From assembly GCF_051045985.1 (NCBI RefSeq), contig NZ_CP157350.1, positions 1,116,001 to 1,180,000 of the forward strand: a DNA stretch of 64,000 nt, given 5' to 3'. Of the stretch, positions 18,122 to 26,093 are shown piece by piece. The DNA comes from Scardovia wiggsiae (GTDB lineage: Bacteria > Actinomycetota > Actinomycetes > Actinomycetales > Bifidobacteriaceae). How positions within the stretch are numbered: position 1 is the stretch's first letter; each line of letters begins with the position of its first letter. Made by a program: the position numbers and the translations under genes. A model generated the notes under the pieces. That model saw only the letters and a program-made list of their open reading frames with translations, did no database searches and was not told the DNA's origin.

Positions 18122-19384
18122 TTAACTCGTTTTTGTTAATATTTCTTTTGGTGTCTTGCGCCAGATCAAGCTGGTAGTTGCACCGAGCGACAGAAGGATC
18201 AAGCCCAAGAGGCTAGCATAGGCGATCCCTAAGGAAAGTCCTTGAGGGATCTGATGGAGCAAGTCTAGGGTCTGCTGTTGACCCGTCTCTCCGACAAATT
18301 GTTCTAAGAAACGATAGCTGACCATCCGCCCGATGAGAAAGGCCGGAATCACTGCTAGTAAGGATACCAGCACCACTTCCAAGAGGAACTGTCCAAAGAT
18401 CCGTCCCTTGCTCTTCCCAATGGATAAGAGCACCCCGATTTCATGGATCCGCTCCCGTGTCCAGAGACTCAGTAAGAGCGATAGCGCCCCTGCTCCCGTC
18501 ACTAGGAGGACAATCATCATGATCTGTACCAAGCCTTCTAGGGTCTGAGAGGATTCCTTCATCTGATCAAAGGCCTTGCGATCTTCGACCAAGCGTAAGG
18601 ACTGCCAATCCAGATCCAAGCTTTTGACTTGCTTCAAGAGAGCATCAATTTTATCAGGATCTTTGACGCCAAAGGTGACCTGGGTCACTTCTTGCTGACT
18701 GAGACCTAAGAGCTTAGTCGCATCCTCATAAGGGAGGTAGACTTGGTTTTCACTCAAATCAGAGGTCATTCCTGTGAATTTTTCCTGTTTCTTACCCGAA
18801 AAGATCCCAACGATTTCAAAGGTTTTCTCTTTGGCAGGAGTCTCTCCTATCTGAAAACTAGATAAGGTCAACTGATCTCCGACCTTAAGCTTGTTCTTCT
18901 TAGCCAACTCTTCGTGGATCAAGATCTGCCCACTCGCCTTATCGGGTAAGTGCTTGCCTTGCACCAGTTGGAAACTACCACTTCGGAAATCCAGGTGCTG
19001 GTCTGTCTTCTGGGTAAAGACAGCGCCTAGAGCTTGCTTGGCTTCCTGTCCTAAATCGTCTCGCTCTACCGACTGCTGTCCCGTCACCGCTTCTTTACCA
19101 AGAATGCGAACGGGACTTTCATATTGAGGAACCATGGATCCTACCCCAGCCAACTGCTGCACTTTTTCAGCCTCCTTCAGAGCAAAGGGCGTCTCCCCTT
19201 GTTTACTGGTCAGGGCAAAACTGGTCCCCGCCGACTGTTTGATATGGTCCTCCAGTTTTCCTCCCACTTGCATCAGTGAAAAACAGAAATACAAGCAAGA
19301 GAGGATCAAGAGGAGAATCAGAAAGAGAACCAGGTTCCTCGTTCTTTTTCGAGAAATATAGGCGATTGCCTGTTGTAAGAGCAT
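18122..19384 (-). CDS. vex1: Vex1-type ABC transporter permease
   Basis: A 420-residue FtsX-fold permease starting MLLQQAIAYISRKRTRNLVL, with a first membrane segment at about 18-40, a large extracytoplasmic region and three C-terminal helices. It is first in the vex1-vex2-vex3 order, as in pneumococcus. I chose the ATG at 19384 because GGAGGGTGAG lies at proper distance; two further in-frame ATGs upstream lack a ribosome site. A perfect TATAAT at 19456-19451 with a -35 in the adjacent IS end (19480-19475) probably drives the operon. Confidence 0.88.
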   Translation of the reverse strand: MLLQQAIAYISRKRTRNLVLFLILLLILSCLYFCFSLMQVGGKLEDHIKQSAGTSFALTSKQGETPFALKEAEKVQQLAGVGSMVPQYESPVRILGKEAVTGQQSVERDDLGQEAKQALGAVFTQKTDQHLDFRSGSFQLVQGKHLPDKASGQILIHEELAKKNKLKVGDQLTLSSFQIGETPAKEKTFEIVGIFSGKKQEKFTGMTSDLSENQVYLPYEDATKLLGLSQQEVTQVTFGVKDPDKIDALLKQVKSLDLDWQSLRLVEDRKAFDQMKESSQTLEGLVQIMMIVLLVTGAGALSLLLSLWTRERIHEIGVLLSIGKSKGRIFGQFLLEVVLVSLLAVIPAFLIGRMVSYRFLEQFVGETGQQQTLDLLHQIPQGLSLGIAYASLLGLILLSLGATTSLIWRKTPKEILTKTS

Positions 19385-19450
19385 GAACTCACCCTCCATT
19401 TCAAAGCCCACAGTGATGCAATGTGGACGTTTTCATCATTTGTTATAGTT

Positions 19451-19480
19451 ATTATAGAAAAGAAATGCCTGATTTGTCAT
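19451..19480 (-). promoter_or_regulatory. Hybrid promoter formed at the IS30 end, reading into vex1
   Basis: On the minus strand ATGACA (19480-19475; 5 of 6 match to TTGACA) is followed after 18 bp by a perfect TATAAT (19456-19451). The -35 lies within the inverted repeat of the insertion sequence, and the -10 lies in the streptococcal-type flank. IS ends that bring an outward -35 box are well known. That this one is used is inferred. Confidence 0.6.
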
Positions 19481-20523
19481 TTTAAGTGAGACATTTCTCG
19501 TATGTGTTGGGTCATGACTTGGATGGGTGTTTTATAGTTTAGACTTTTGCGGGGAATGTTGTTACGGAAGCGTGTGACACGGTTTAACTGTTCTTGGCTT
19601 ATCGTGGTGAAGTCCATTCCTTTAGACAGTCCGTCTCTGCGTAGTAGCCCGTTACTATTCTCGTTTAAGCCTCGTTGCCCCGGACACCCGGGGTCAGCAA
19701 AGAAAATATCAATATCATGCGTATTCGCCGTGGTTTTCCAGTTCGCGAATTCTTTACCACAATCAAACGTGATAGATTTTACGAAATTTTTTGGCAGACT
19801 CAATAGCCACGCGTCAAGCGTGTCTTCGATATCTTTGGCAGTACACCCATTAGTATGGAGCGCGATGATAGCTTTCGTTTGTCTTTCCGCGAGAGTGAGC
19901 ACACAGCTGTGATGGTTTGCTCCAACAATAGTGTCTCCTTCAAAATGACCAAACTCGGTATCAAATCGAGGATACGCGTGTGCTTGATCAATAAGAGTAC
20001 GACGAAATGTGTAGCGTCCGCCTCTTTTGTCTTTAACCCCGTTTTTATGACGCTTGCCTTTCCATGGCAGACTCTGCTTGGGGAAGACGCCTTTGTGGGC
20101 TAAACGATACAGGGTACGTGACGAGCAAGGCAACATACGCGGGAATAGGCCACTGATAACATCGAAACTTAATCCCTGATGAAGAAAACAGGTAATCAGG
20201 TGCACATACTGGGCGCGTAACCGTACACGTTTCCTGCCGCAATGATATCGATGTTTCTTATACTCGTGGTAATACTCGAGTGCAGTCATTCCACGGTCGA
20301 AAGCGTGGATAACACGGTAAATAGTTTGCCTACCCCGGCGCATTCTCTGAGCGATCCGGCTAACGGGAACACGCATACTCCAATACGTTTCTACCATAAC
20401 GAGTTCATGTAAGGTAAGATGATGATACGCCATGTGTGTCACGGAATCCTTTTGAATCAAAAATCGCATTTTATTCGACCCTAACACACATGGTCTTTGT
20501 CTCACCTAAAATGACAAATCAGG
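19468..20523 (-). mobile_element. IS30-family insertion sequence
   Basis: A 1056-bp element bounded by 26-bp inverted repeats (CCTGATTTGTCATTTTAAGT at the left; the right end differs at one position, G for A). It encodes one transposase that fills the element, and the stop codon lies inside the left repeat. No matching 2-4 bp target duplication is seen (ATG at the left, AAG at the right). This suggests that a deletion or rearrangement followed insertion. Confidence 0.93.
19477..20433 (-). CDS. IS30-family transposase
   Basis: A DDE transposase of about 318 residues. The N-terminal helix-turn-helix (SRIAQRMRRGRQTIYRVI) binds the element ends. The catalytic triad is visible as EFGHFEGDTIVG, SITFDCGKEF and GLNENSNGLLR (D, D, E). 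The C-terminus LNYKTPIQVM is typical of the family. I take the ATG at 20433 (MAYHHLTLHEL) as start; the frame stays open to 20505, so a start up to 24 codons earlier is possible. No frameshift or stop interrupts it, so the element may be active. Confidence 0.93.
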   Translation of the reverse strand: MAYHHLTLHELVMVETYWSMRVPVSRIAQRMRRGRQTIYRVIHAFDRGMTALEYYHEYKKHRYHCGRKRVRLRAQYVHLITCFLHQGLSFDVISGLFPRMLPCSSRTLYRLAHKGVFPKQSLPWKGKRHKNGVKDKRGGRYTFRRTLIDQAHAYPRFDTEFGHFEGDTIVGANHHSCVLTLAERQTKAIIALHTNGCTAKDIEDTLDAWLLSLPKNFVKSITFDCGKEFANWKTTANTHDIDIFFADPGCPGQRGLNENSNGLLRRDGLSKGMDFTTISQEQLNRVTRFRNNIPRKSLNYKTPIQVMTQHIREMSHLK

Positions 20524-20651
20524 AAGTTAAAAAAGGTTAGAAGACTAACAGATCAAAGAACTAAAACCAAATAGCTGAGGGGCCAAAGAATCAAAAAAAC
20601 GAAGTACAGGGACGGAACACGAAGGTACCTATTGGCCACCGGCTAAGATGC

Positions 20652-21074
20652 CTACCGCCCTCGGCCAAATGCCCGAAGCTGGATACCGTTCCAGTCAGGG
20701 CTCAGCGTGACTGGTGTCCCCGCATTCATCCCGGCAGTCTTGGCTGCATTCTGGACTGTATTAGCGCTGGTAGCACCCTCACGTCCCGGCTTAGGTGTGA
20801 TGATCCAAAACAGCCCGTCACCAGCAATCAGCCCGCCCGCATCCATGATCGTATCGGAGAGCTCGTCCTCTTCATCACCGTCGCGCCACCACACGATGAC
20901 GCCGTCAACGGCTGAATCATACTCCTCATCAACGAGGTCTTCCCCTGTCAGAGCCTCAATAGAATCACGGATATGGCCGTCAACATCATCATCCCACAGC
21001 CATTCCTGGACAATATCCCCCGGCTGGAATCCTAATTCACTTGCAGCGTTATCGGTGTTAGTTGTATTGGACAC
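20652..21074 (-). CDS. DUF3052 family protein
   Basis: A 140-residue actinobacterial protein of unknown function. The family pattern is clear: GFQPGDIVQEWLWDDDVDG, then GEDLVDEEYDSAVDGVIVWWRDGD and a C-terminal WIITPKPGREG before a small helical segment. It has no signal peptide or membrane segment. It stands alone on the minus strand, right of the insertion sequence. The 128-bp gap between them is A-rich with no recognisable feature. Confidence 0.88.
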   Translation of the reverse strand: MSNTTNTDNAASELGFQPGDIVQEWLWDDDVDGHIRDSIEALTGEDLVDEEYDSAVDGVIVWWRDGDEEDELSDTIMDAGGLIAGDGLFWIITPKPGREGATSANTVQNAAKTAGMNAGTPVTLSPDWNGIQLRAFGRGR

Positions 21075-21178
21075 AGGCTCAGCATATCAGAAATAATGGA
21101 AAATGGCCTGAGGACAGGCATATATCCCTTCCCACGCACAGACACATTCTTTCTTTTATTCCGCTCTATACCGCTTCT

Positions 21179-21268
21179 CTCTTTTTCTCAGGAAAGGCAA
21201 AGCCTGATTCTGGGCGGAATCCTGAGCCTGATCCATCTGCTCGCTGGATTCTTTCCGATACTCTTCCG
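21179..21268. repeat. 90-bp duplicated fragment of the adjacent protease gene (distal copy)
   Basis: Same orientation and about 94 percent identical by eye to 21664-21753, which lies inside the coding sequence. Here it is noncoding, ending ten bases beyond the stop codon. Its translation would give EEYRKESSEQMDQAQDSAQN. It is a recent partial gene duplication or the remnant of a longer tandem copy. Confidence 0.9.
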
Positions 21269-21277
21269 CTCCTTCTG

Positions 21278-22168
21278 TCACTTTGCCGCCTGGCACGTCT
21301 CAAGTGAGCCGCCTTTGCCTGACCCAATAGCCACAAGCGCTTTATATGCTTCGTCGAGGTTTGAGACCGCGACCACTCTCAGCCCTTGGGGGACATTGCC
21401 AACAACCTGCCGGCAATTGCTTTTGGGGGCTATAAACCATGCAGCACCATCGCGCAAGGCGCCGACCATTTTCAGCTGTATCCCGCCAATAGCGCCTATC
21501 GTGCCGTCCTTTTCCATAGTCCCCGTACCGGCAATGACCTTGCCGCCAGTCTCATCTTCGGGGGTCAGCTTCGAAATGGCGCCGAGCGTATACATCATAC
21601 CGGCTGAAGGGCCGCCAATATTATCAACATTCATTGTGACTTTCAGGCCTGAAACGTCCACACCTCTTTTTCTCAGGAAAGATAGGGCCTGATTCTGGGC
21701 GGAATCCTGAGCCTGATCCATCTGCTCGCTGGATTCTTTCTGATACTCTTCCGGCGTCTGATTGGCAGGATACTCTACTTCCTGCGGGACAACGATAGTA
21801 TGCCTGGAGAACCACGCCCACAAGACCTGCGCATTCGTTGCCGGATATCCCGGGACACCTGTAGCGCTGACCGTTGTCAGCAGGAGCTTCCCTTTACTCC
21901 GGTAGGTTTTGCCGCCTGATATGGAAATCATATCTTTCGCATTTTTAGCCTCGGATACTTTCCCAAGGACATTTGCTGTCGGTCCCGGGAATTCGATGGT
22001 GTAAGCAGAACAGGGCAGGAACAGTAGAGCCATACAGGCCAACGCTGTAGCCATGCCGATATAGTAACGCCATCGGGGAGCAAAATAGCGAGGCGCGTGC
22101 GGAACGGCAGGATGGGCCTGCGGTGCCCGGGATCTGTCTGTTTCTGTTTGATCTGTCATATCCCCCAT
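21278..22168 (-). CDS. Membrane-anchored Lon-like (S16) protease, YlbL family
   Basis: The N-terminal membrane anchor is YYIGMATALACMALLFLPC and the C-terminal half is an S16 peptidase domain with the Ser-Lys dyad: Ser in NIGGPSAGMMYTLG and Lys in AIGGIQLKMVGA. The family is usually anchored outside the cytosol with a PDZ domain between anchor and protease. Here the spacer of about 140 residues shows no clear PDZ motif and contains a Gln/Ser-rich stretch (SSEQMDQAQDSAQNQ). The start is uncertain: ATG at 22168 or 22159, the latter preceded by GGGGGAT. The segment 21664-21753 is repeated just after the stop codon. Confidence 0.82.
   Translation of the reverse strand: MGDMTDQTETDRSRAPQAHPAVPHAPRYFAPRWRYYIGMATALACMALLFLPCSAYTIEFPGPTANVLGKVSEAKNAKDMISISGGKTYRSKGKLLLTTVSATGVPGYPATNAQVLWAWFSRHTIVVPQEVEYPANQTPEEYQKESSEQMDQAQDSAQNQALSFLRKRGVDVSGLKVTMNVDNIGGPSAGMMYTLGAISKLTPEDETGGKVIAGTGTMEKDGTIGAIGGIQLKMVGALRDGAAWFIAPKSNCRQVVGNVPQGLRVVAVSNLDEAYKALVAIGSGKGGSLETCQAAK
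21664..21753. repeat. 90-bp repeat (copy inside the Lon-like protease gene)
   Basis: Partner of 21179-21268. It encodes the spacer residues from EEYQKESSEQ to SFLRKR of the protease. Differences from the other copy cluster in the GGAAAG(G/A) segment and one C/T. Confidence 0.9.
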
Positions 22169-22452
22169 AGTATATCCGGATATCCCGAAAGCTGAAACAG
22201 CTATATCAGCTGGATTGTTCAGATTATTCTCAGGAATAAAAAATATTCTTAAAAGTTGATACACTTAGACTCAAGATTTAGGATAATAGGGTAAAGCGGC
22301 GGTCTGATACACAGATGCCCAAATGGTACAGGTACCGGTATTATCTGTCTGGTCTGTCCGGCAGGCAGCTTTACAGATATTGCGGACGCCCAAAGACCCT
22401 GATCCTACGGAGATAACGGCGACGGAATAACACTAGCTAAGGAACGGATGTC

Positions 22453-24414
22453 ATGTCAGAAGATGAACTGCACCAATGGATGATCGACTCCTTCGGCCCC
22501 TATCAGGGCGAGATGGCGTGGCAGCAGCTTTCTCAGCTGCCCCCTGAAATCCGCGAGCAGATCATCAATACCCCTGGAGGCCTGCCCGATCCCAAAGAGG
22601 TCCATTCCCTCATGGATGCATTCAATACGAGCGGCCTGGGATCCACGCAGGATATAAACCAGCTGCTCAGCAGCGGCCCGATCAACATTAAACTGGCGAC
22701 ATCTATTGCGCACAATACTGCCCGGGAAAACGAGAAAGTCCATGTGATCAGCGCAGTCTCCGGCCAGCAGGTAAGGTCTGCGGCGTCGGAAGCAAACCTG
22801 TGGCTGGATTCTGTCACGGACTTTGACCCGCCTGAGGGCACCCTGGATGTCCTCACATGCGATGAATGGGTAGGCAAAGCCATGCCTAAATGGACTCATT
22901 TTGCCGCCCCCGTCGCCGAATCTATGAATAAGGCTATGGCTGCAGTATTTTCCGAACGGCTGGGCGGCGAGATAGACGGGCAGATTGCAGGGGTTTTCGC
23001 CGGGCCGGTCCCTATGCCGCTTCCTGATGACCTCAAAGATCCGGGCAAGCTGATTACTATTTTAGGCAATACATCATATGCAATGCAGATAGGGCAGGCA
23101 GGCGGACGGCTGGCGCGCAATATCCGCGGAGGCTTCGACCAGGGGATCGCGCTCCTCGATAATCCTGCCGGGACCCTCATTCCTGAAAATATTGAGAGAT
23201 ACGCTGACGAACTTAAGCTCAGCTATAACGAGGTCCTGGCCTACCTTGCGCTTGTTGAAGAAGCCCATGCCCGCCTGTTCGCCAACGTCCCATGGCTGAT
23301 GCCGCAGTTCGATGCACTGATCGACAAGTATGCACGCGGTATCACCATTGATCTGGATGCTATGGAAGAGCAGCTGCGTGAGGTACAGGAGGTCAACCCT
23401 GATTCTATTGCAGGCGCAGTGGATCTGAGCAAAGTTGGCATGAGCGATACTCCCGAACAGCGTGAGGCACTGCATAGCCTTGAGAATCTCCTTGCCTTTG
23501 TTGAAGGGTGGGTGGATTGCATCGTCTGGCGCGCAGGAATGGCACATATCCCCCATATTGACCAGCTGCGCGAAATGCAGCGCCGCGAACGTGCCACCGG
23601 AGGCCCGTCCCAGGAAACATTTGAGACGCTGCTGGGGCTTGAGCTGCGGCCTAAAAAGATGCGCGAGGCCGCAGAGCTCTGGGAAACCATCACGCTGGCA
23701 GAAGGAGCATCGGGAAGAGACAGGCACTGGTCGCATCCGGATATGCTGCCGACGATGCCTGACGACGCCCTTGCGGCTTTATCTGAGAAGTCATCAGCCG
23801 ATTCAAAGAAATTCAATGATGACCTTATGGAACTTTTGGACAGCAGCCCTTCTGATACGCCGGATACCTCGAACATATCGGATGCACAGGATAATACTGC
23901 CGGCACCGCAGGTGATGCTGATACAGGTTCCGGCAGAGACGCTGGCCGCCCTTCCCCGGATAGCACCTCTGCAGCGTCTGAGCCTGATAGTCCCGGTTCG
24001 CCGAATACATCCAGCCCGGCACGGGACAGCCAGGATCCCCCTGCTTCTCAGGATGGGACAGCTCTGCCGGATAAAGAAGGGGATAATGGCATCCCATACG
24101 CGGGATACCCGGATGGGGGCCTGGGGAATGAAGGCCCGAAGGATAAGGATCCTGAGGATAAGGGCCTGGAGCAGCTGGGCCTGAACGGGCCGATCGACTG
24201 GGATAAGGAGCTTGAACAGCTTCTTGACAGTGAAGGCAGCGGCTCTGAAAAGGATGGGCCTGATGGTTCCAGCAGTTCCGGTGGTTCCGGCGATCTTGAC
24301 AATTCCGGTGAGCATGACGATCCTAATGGTTCTGATGATCCCAGCGGTTCCGGCAATCCTCACGGATCTGGAACACAGGGTCCCGCCTCCAGTCCTGACA
24401 GTACACAGGGATAG
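22453..24414 (+). CDS. DUF2342 zincin-like metalloprotease/hydrolase
   Basis: A 653-residue protein of the actinobacterial zinc-dependent hydrolase family (DUF2342, zincin fold). The helix with EEAHARLFANVPWL matches the family's metal-binding region (E-x-H spacing), and FVEGWVDCIVW with LEL(R)PKKMREAAELWE follows as in relatives. Residues beyond about 460 are a low-complexity tail rich in Ser, Gly, Asp and Pro, with no fold or membrane segment. Catalysis has not been well defined for the family. Its start is ATG at 22453 with AAGGAACGGATGTC upstream, a moderate ribosome site. It is convergent with uvrD2. Confidence 0.85.
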   Translation: MSEDELHQWMIDSFGPYQGEMAWQQLSQLPPEIREQIINTPGGLPDPKEVHSLMDAFNTSGLGSTQDINQLLSSGPINIKLATSIAHNTARENEKVHVISAVSGQQVRSAASEANLWLDSVTDFDPPEGTLDVLTCDEWVGKAMPKWTHFAAPVAESMNKAMAAVFSERLGGEIDGQIAGVFAGPVPMPLPDDLKDPGKLITILGNTSYAMQIGQAGGRLARNIRGGFDQGIALLDNPAGTLIPENIERYADELKLSYNEVLAYLALVEEAHARLFANVPWLMPQFDALIDKYARGITIDLDAMEEQLREVQEVNPDSIAGAVDLSKVGMSDTPEQREALHSLENLLAFVEGWVDCIVWRAGMAHIPHIDQLREMQRRERATGGPSQETFETLLGLELRPKKMREAAELWETITLAEGASGRDRHWSHPDMLPTMPDDALAALSEKSSADSKKFNDDLMELLDSSPSDTPDTSNISDAQDNTAGTAGDADTGSGRDAGRPSPDSTSAASEPDSPGSPNTSSPARDSQDPPASQDGTALPDKEGDNGIPYAGYPDGGLGNEGPKDKDPEDKGLEQLGLNGPIDWDKELEQLLDSEGSGSEKDGPDGSSSSGGSGDLDNSGEHDDPNGSDDPSGSGNPHGSGTQGPASSPDSTQG

Positions 24415-24493
24415 AAGGGTAGCCTCCGTATCGCAGCCGGAGCACAGGCCAGAGGGCCCATTCCATACCTGTTCGTGTGCCTGTGCAGGCCGT

Positions 24494-25984
24494 TCACGTC
24501 AGGAACCGGCTAGGCCGTCGCTCAGCGCCGTACCGCGATGCAGCAGCATCATCTTTATGGGCAACCCGTGCATAAGATATCTCCAGCTCATCTTCTGCAC
24601 GGGTAATGCCCACATAGAGGAGCCGGCGTTCTTCTTCAAGGTTCCCATCTTCCTGGTTTGACGAAAAAGGGATCAGCCCTTCGCTGCATCCCATAATAAA
24701 CACATGTTTCCACTCAAGCCCTTTAGCAGCATGGATGGTCGACAGGCTCACCTGCCCTACTGTGCCGTCAGAGTTCATAAGGGAGTCATGGGAAGCATTG
24801 CTTGTCCATCCGGATTCTGTACGCACACGGTACGCTATCTTTTCCTCTTTAAGGAGGCGCGCAAGCAGGCTTCCCTGGCTGTTGATACGCATAAGCACGG
24901 CAATATCTTCTGCCCGCACCCCGCGGCTTATACGGTCCTTGATCCTGCTGACGATCCCGCGGGCTTCATCGAGGTCGTCCCCATACACGCGCCGGAAAAC
25001 ACGCTTTCCTGTTTCCCGCGCAGAAACCAGCTGCAGGTAAGTATCGCGCATTGGAGAATGTTTAAGTATCTTATTGGCCTCTTTTACAATATTCTGAGTA
25101 GACCTGTAGTCTGTAGCAAGTTCGATGTCAGCGGCCAGGCTGCCGTATTCCCGGGCAAAATCCGTAAGATAGTAACTGGTTGCGCCGGCAAACGAATAGA
25201 TCGTCTGTGCCGGATCCCCCACCACACAGATATTACGGTTATCACCAAGCCACAGCTCCGTCAGCCGATGCTGCAGGGGCGAAACGTCCTGGTACTCATC
25301 GACTGTCAGCCACCCGATACCGCCGCGTACTGTGCGCGCCTGCTCAGCATCTTCATCGAGGATATGGCACAGCATGAGCAGGATATCGTTAAAATCGATC
25401 TCATTGCGGAAAGCCTTTTCCTCTTCGTAGTACTCCATAACCCGTTTCATAACAGGCGGATCCATCCCCAGCGGCGGAGTCCGGCCTGATGCCTGGCATG
25501 CCGATCCGTAATCAGACGGCGCAACCATGCTTACCTTTGCCCAGTCTATTTCCGCCTGAGCGTCGCTGACCTCTATATCCTGGTAAGCATCAGTGCCGGT
25601 GGCGCGGGCAAGCGCCCTGAACACAAGGTTCTTGGTATTCTCACAGACCTGCGGGAAGGGGGAATCGCTCAGGCTGTGCCACACACTTCGCAGCTGCTGC
25701 AAAGCAGCCGAATGGAAAGTAGCAGCATGCACCCCCTGCACCCCAAGCTGTGCCAGCCTTCCCTGCATTTCCTGGGCAGCTTTCGTGGAAAACGTAACAG
25801 CAAGCACTTTCTTGGGATCCCACTGCATGCTTCCCCGGCTGCTTTCGCATGCATACGCTATGCGGCGCATGATCGTGCGCGTTTTCCCCGCCCCGGCACC
25901 GGCTATGATACGCACCGGCCCGTCGGACGCAAGCGCAGCAGACCTCTGCATCTCGTCAAGGCCAGCCAGGATATCGTTCTTCAC
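24494..25984 (-). CDS. uvrD2: UvrD/PcrA-type superfamily 1 helicase (UvrD2-like)
   Basis: An ATP-dependent 3'-5' DNA helicase for repair and replication restart. All SF1 motifs are present: Walker A AGAGAGKTRT, Ia TFSTKAAQEM, II TVDEYQDVSP, III VVGDPAQTIYSFAGA, IV TDYRSTQNIV, V STIHAAKGLEWKHVF and VI LLYVGITRAEDEL. At about 496 residues it lacks the C-terminal HRDC and tetra-cysteine parts of mycobacterial UvrD2. I take GTG at 25984 (VKNDILAGL) as start, since relatives begin near that point. An in-frame ATG at 26077 would add 31 unlike residues and run through two DnaA-box-like sites. Confidence 0.9.
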   Translation of the reverse strand: MKNDILAGLDEMQRSAALASDGPVRIIAGAGAGKTRTIMRRIAYACESSRGSMQWDPKKVLAVTFSTKAAQEMQGRLAQLGVQGVHAATFHSAALQQLRSVWHSLSDSPFPQVCENTKNLVFRALARATGTDAYQDIEVSDAQAEIDWAKVSMVAPSDYGSACQASGRTPPLGMDPPVMKRVMEYYEEEKAFRNEIDFNDILLMLCHILDEDAEQARTVRGGIGWLTVDEYQDVSPLQHRLTELWLGDNRNICVVGDPAQTIYSFAGATSYYLTDFAREYGSLAADIELATDYRSTQNIVKEANKILKHSPMRDTYLQLVSARETGKRVFRRVYGDDLDEARGIVSRIKDRISRGVRAEDIAVLMRINSQGSLLARLLKEEKIAYRVRTESGWTSNASHDSLMNSDGTVGQVSLSTIHAAKGLEWKHVFIMGCSEGLIPFSSNQEDGNLEEERRLLYVGITRAEDELEISYARVAHKDDAAASRYGAERRPSRFLT

Positions 25985-26028
25985 AGTTCCATTGTGACAG
26001 ACACAAGGACGTAATAAAATAGGGTATG

Positions 26029-26047
26029 TTATCCACAATGATCCACA
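26029..26047. promoter_or_regulatory. Two adjacent DnaA-box-like sites
   Basis: TTATCCACA, an exact DnaA box, at 26029-26037 is followed at 26039-26047 by TGATCCACA, seven of nine matching bases in the same direction and 10 bp apart. They lie between the divergent helicase and kinase-fold genes. No AT-rich unwinding region or dnaA/dnaN genes are near, so an origin is unlikely. DnaA control of the helicase gene is possible. Confidence 0.45.
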
Positions 26048-26093
26048 TTCAGGTAACTTCATCCGAGTATCCCCCATGTATTAAGGTTAAAGT

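Noticed and set aside
26029..26047. Replication origin
   Set aside because: Only two DnaA boxes and no AT-rich unwinding element, dnaA, dnaN or gyr genes nearby.
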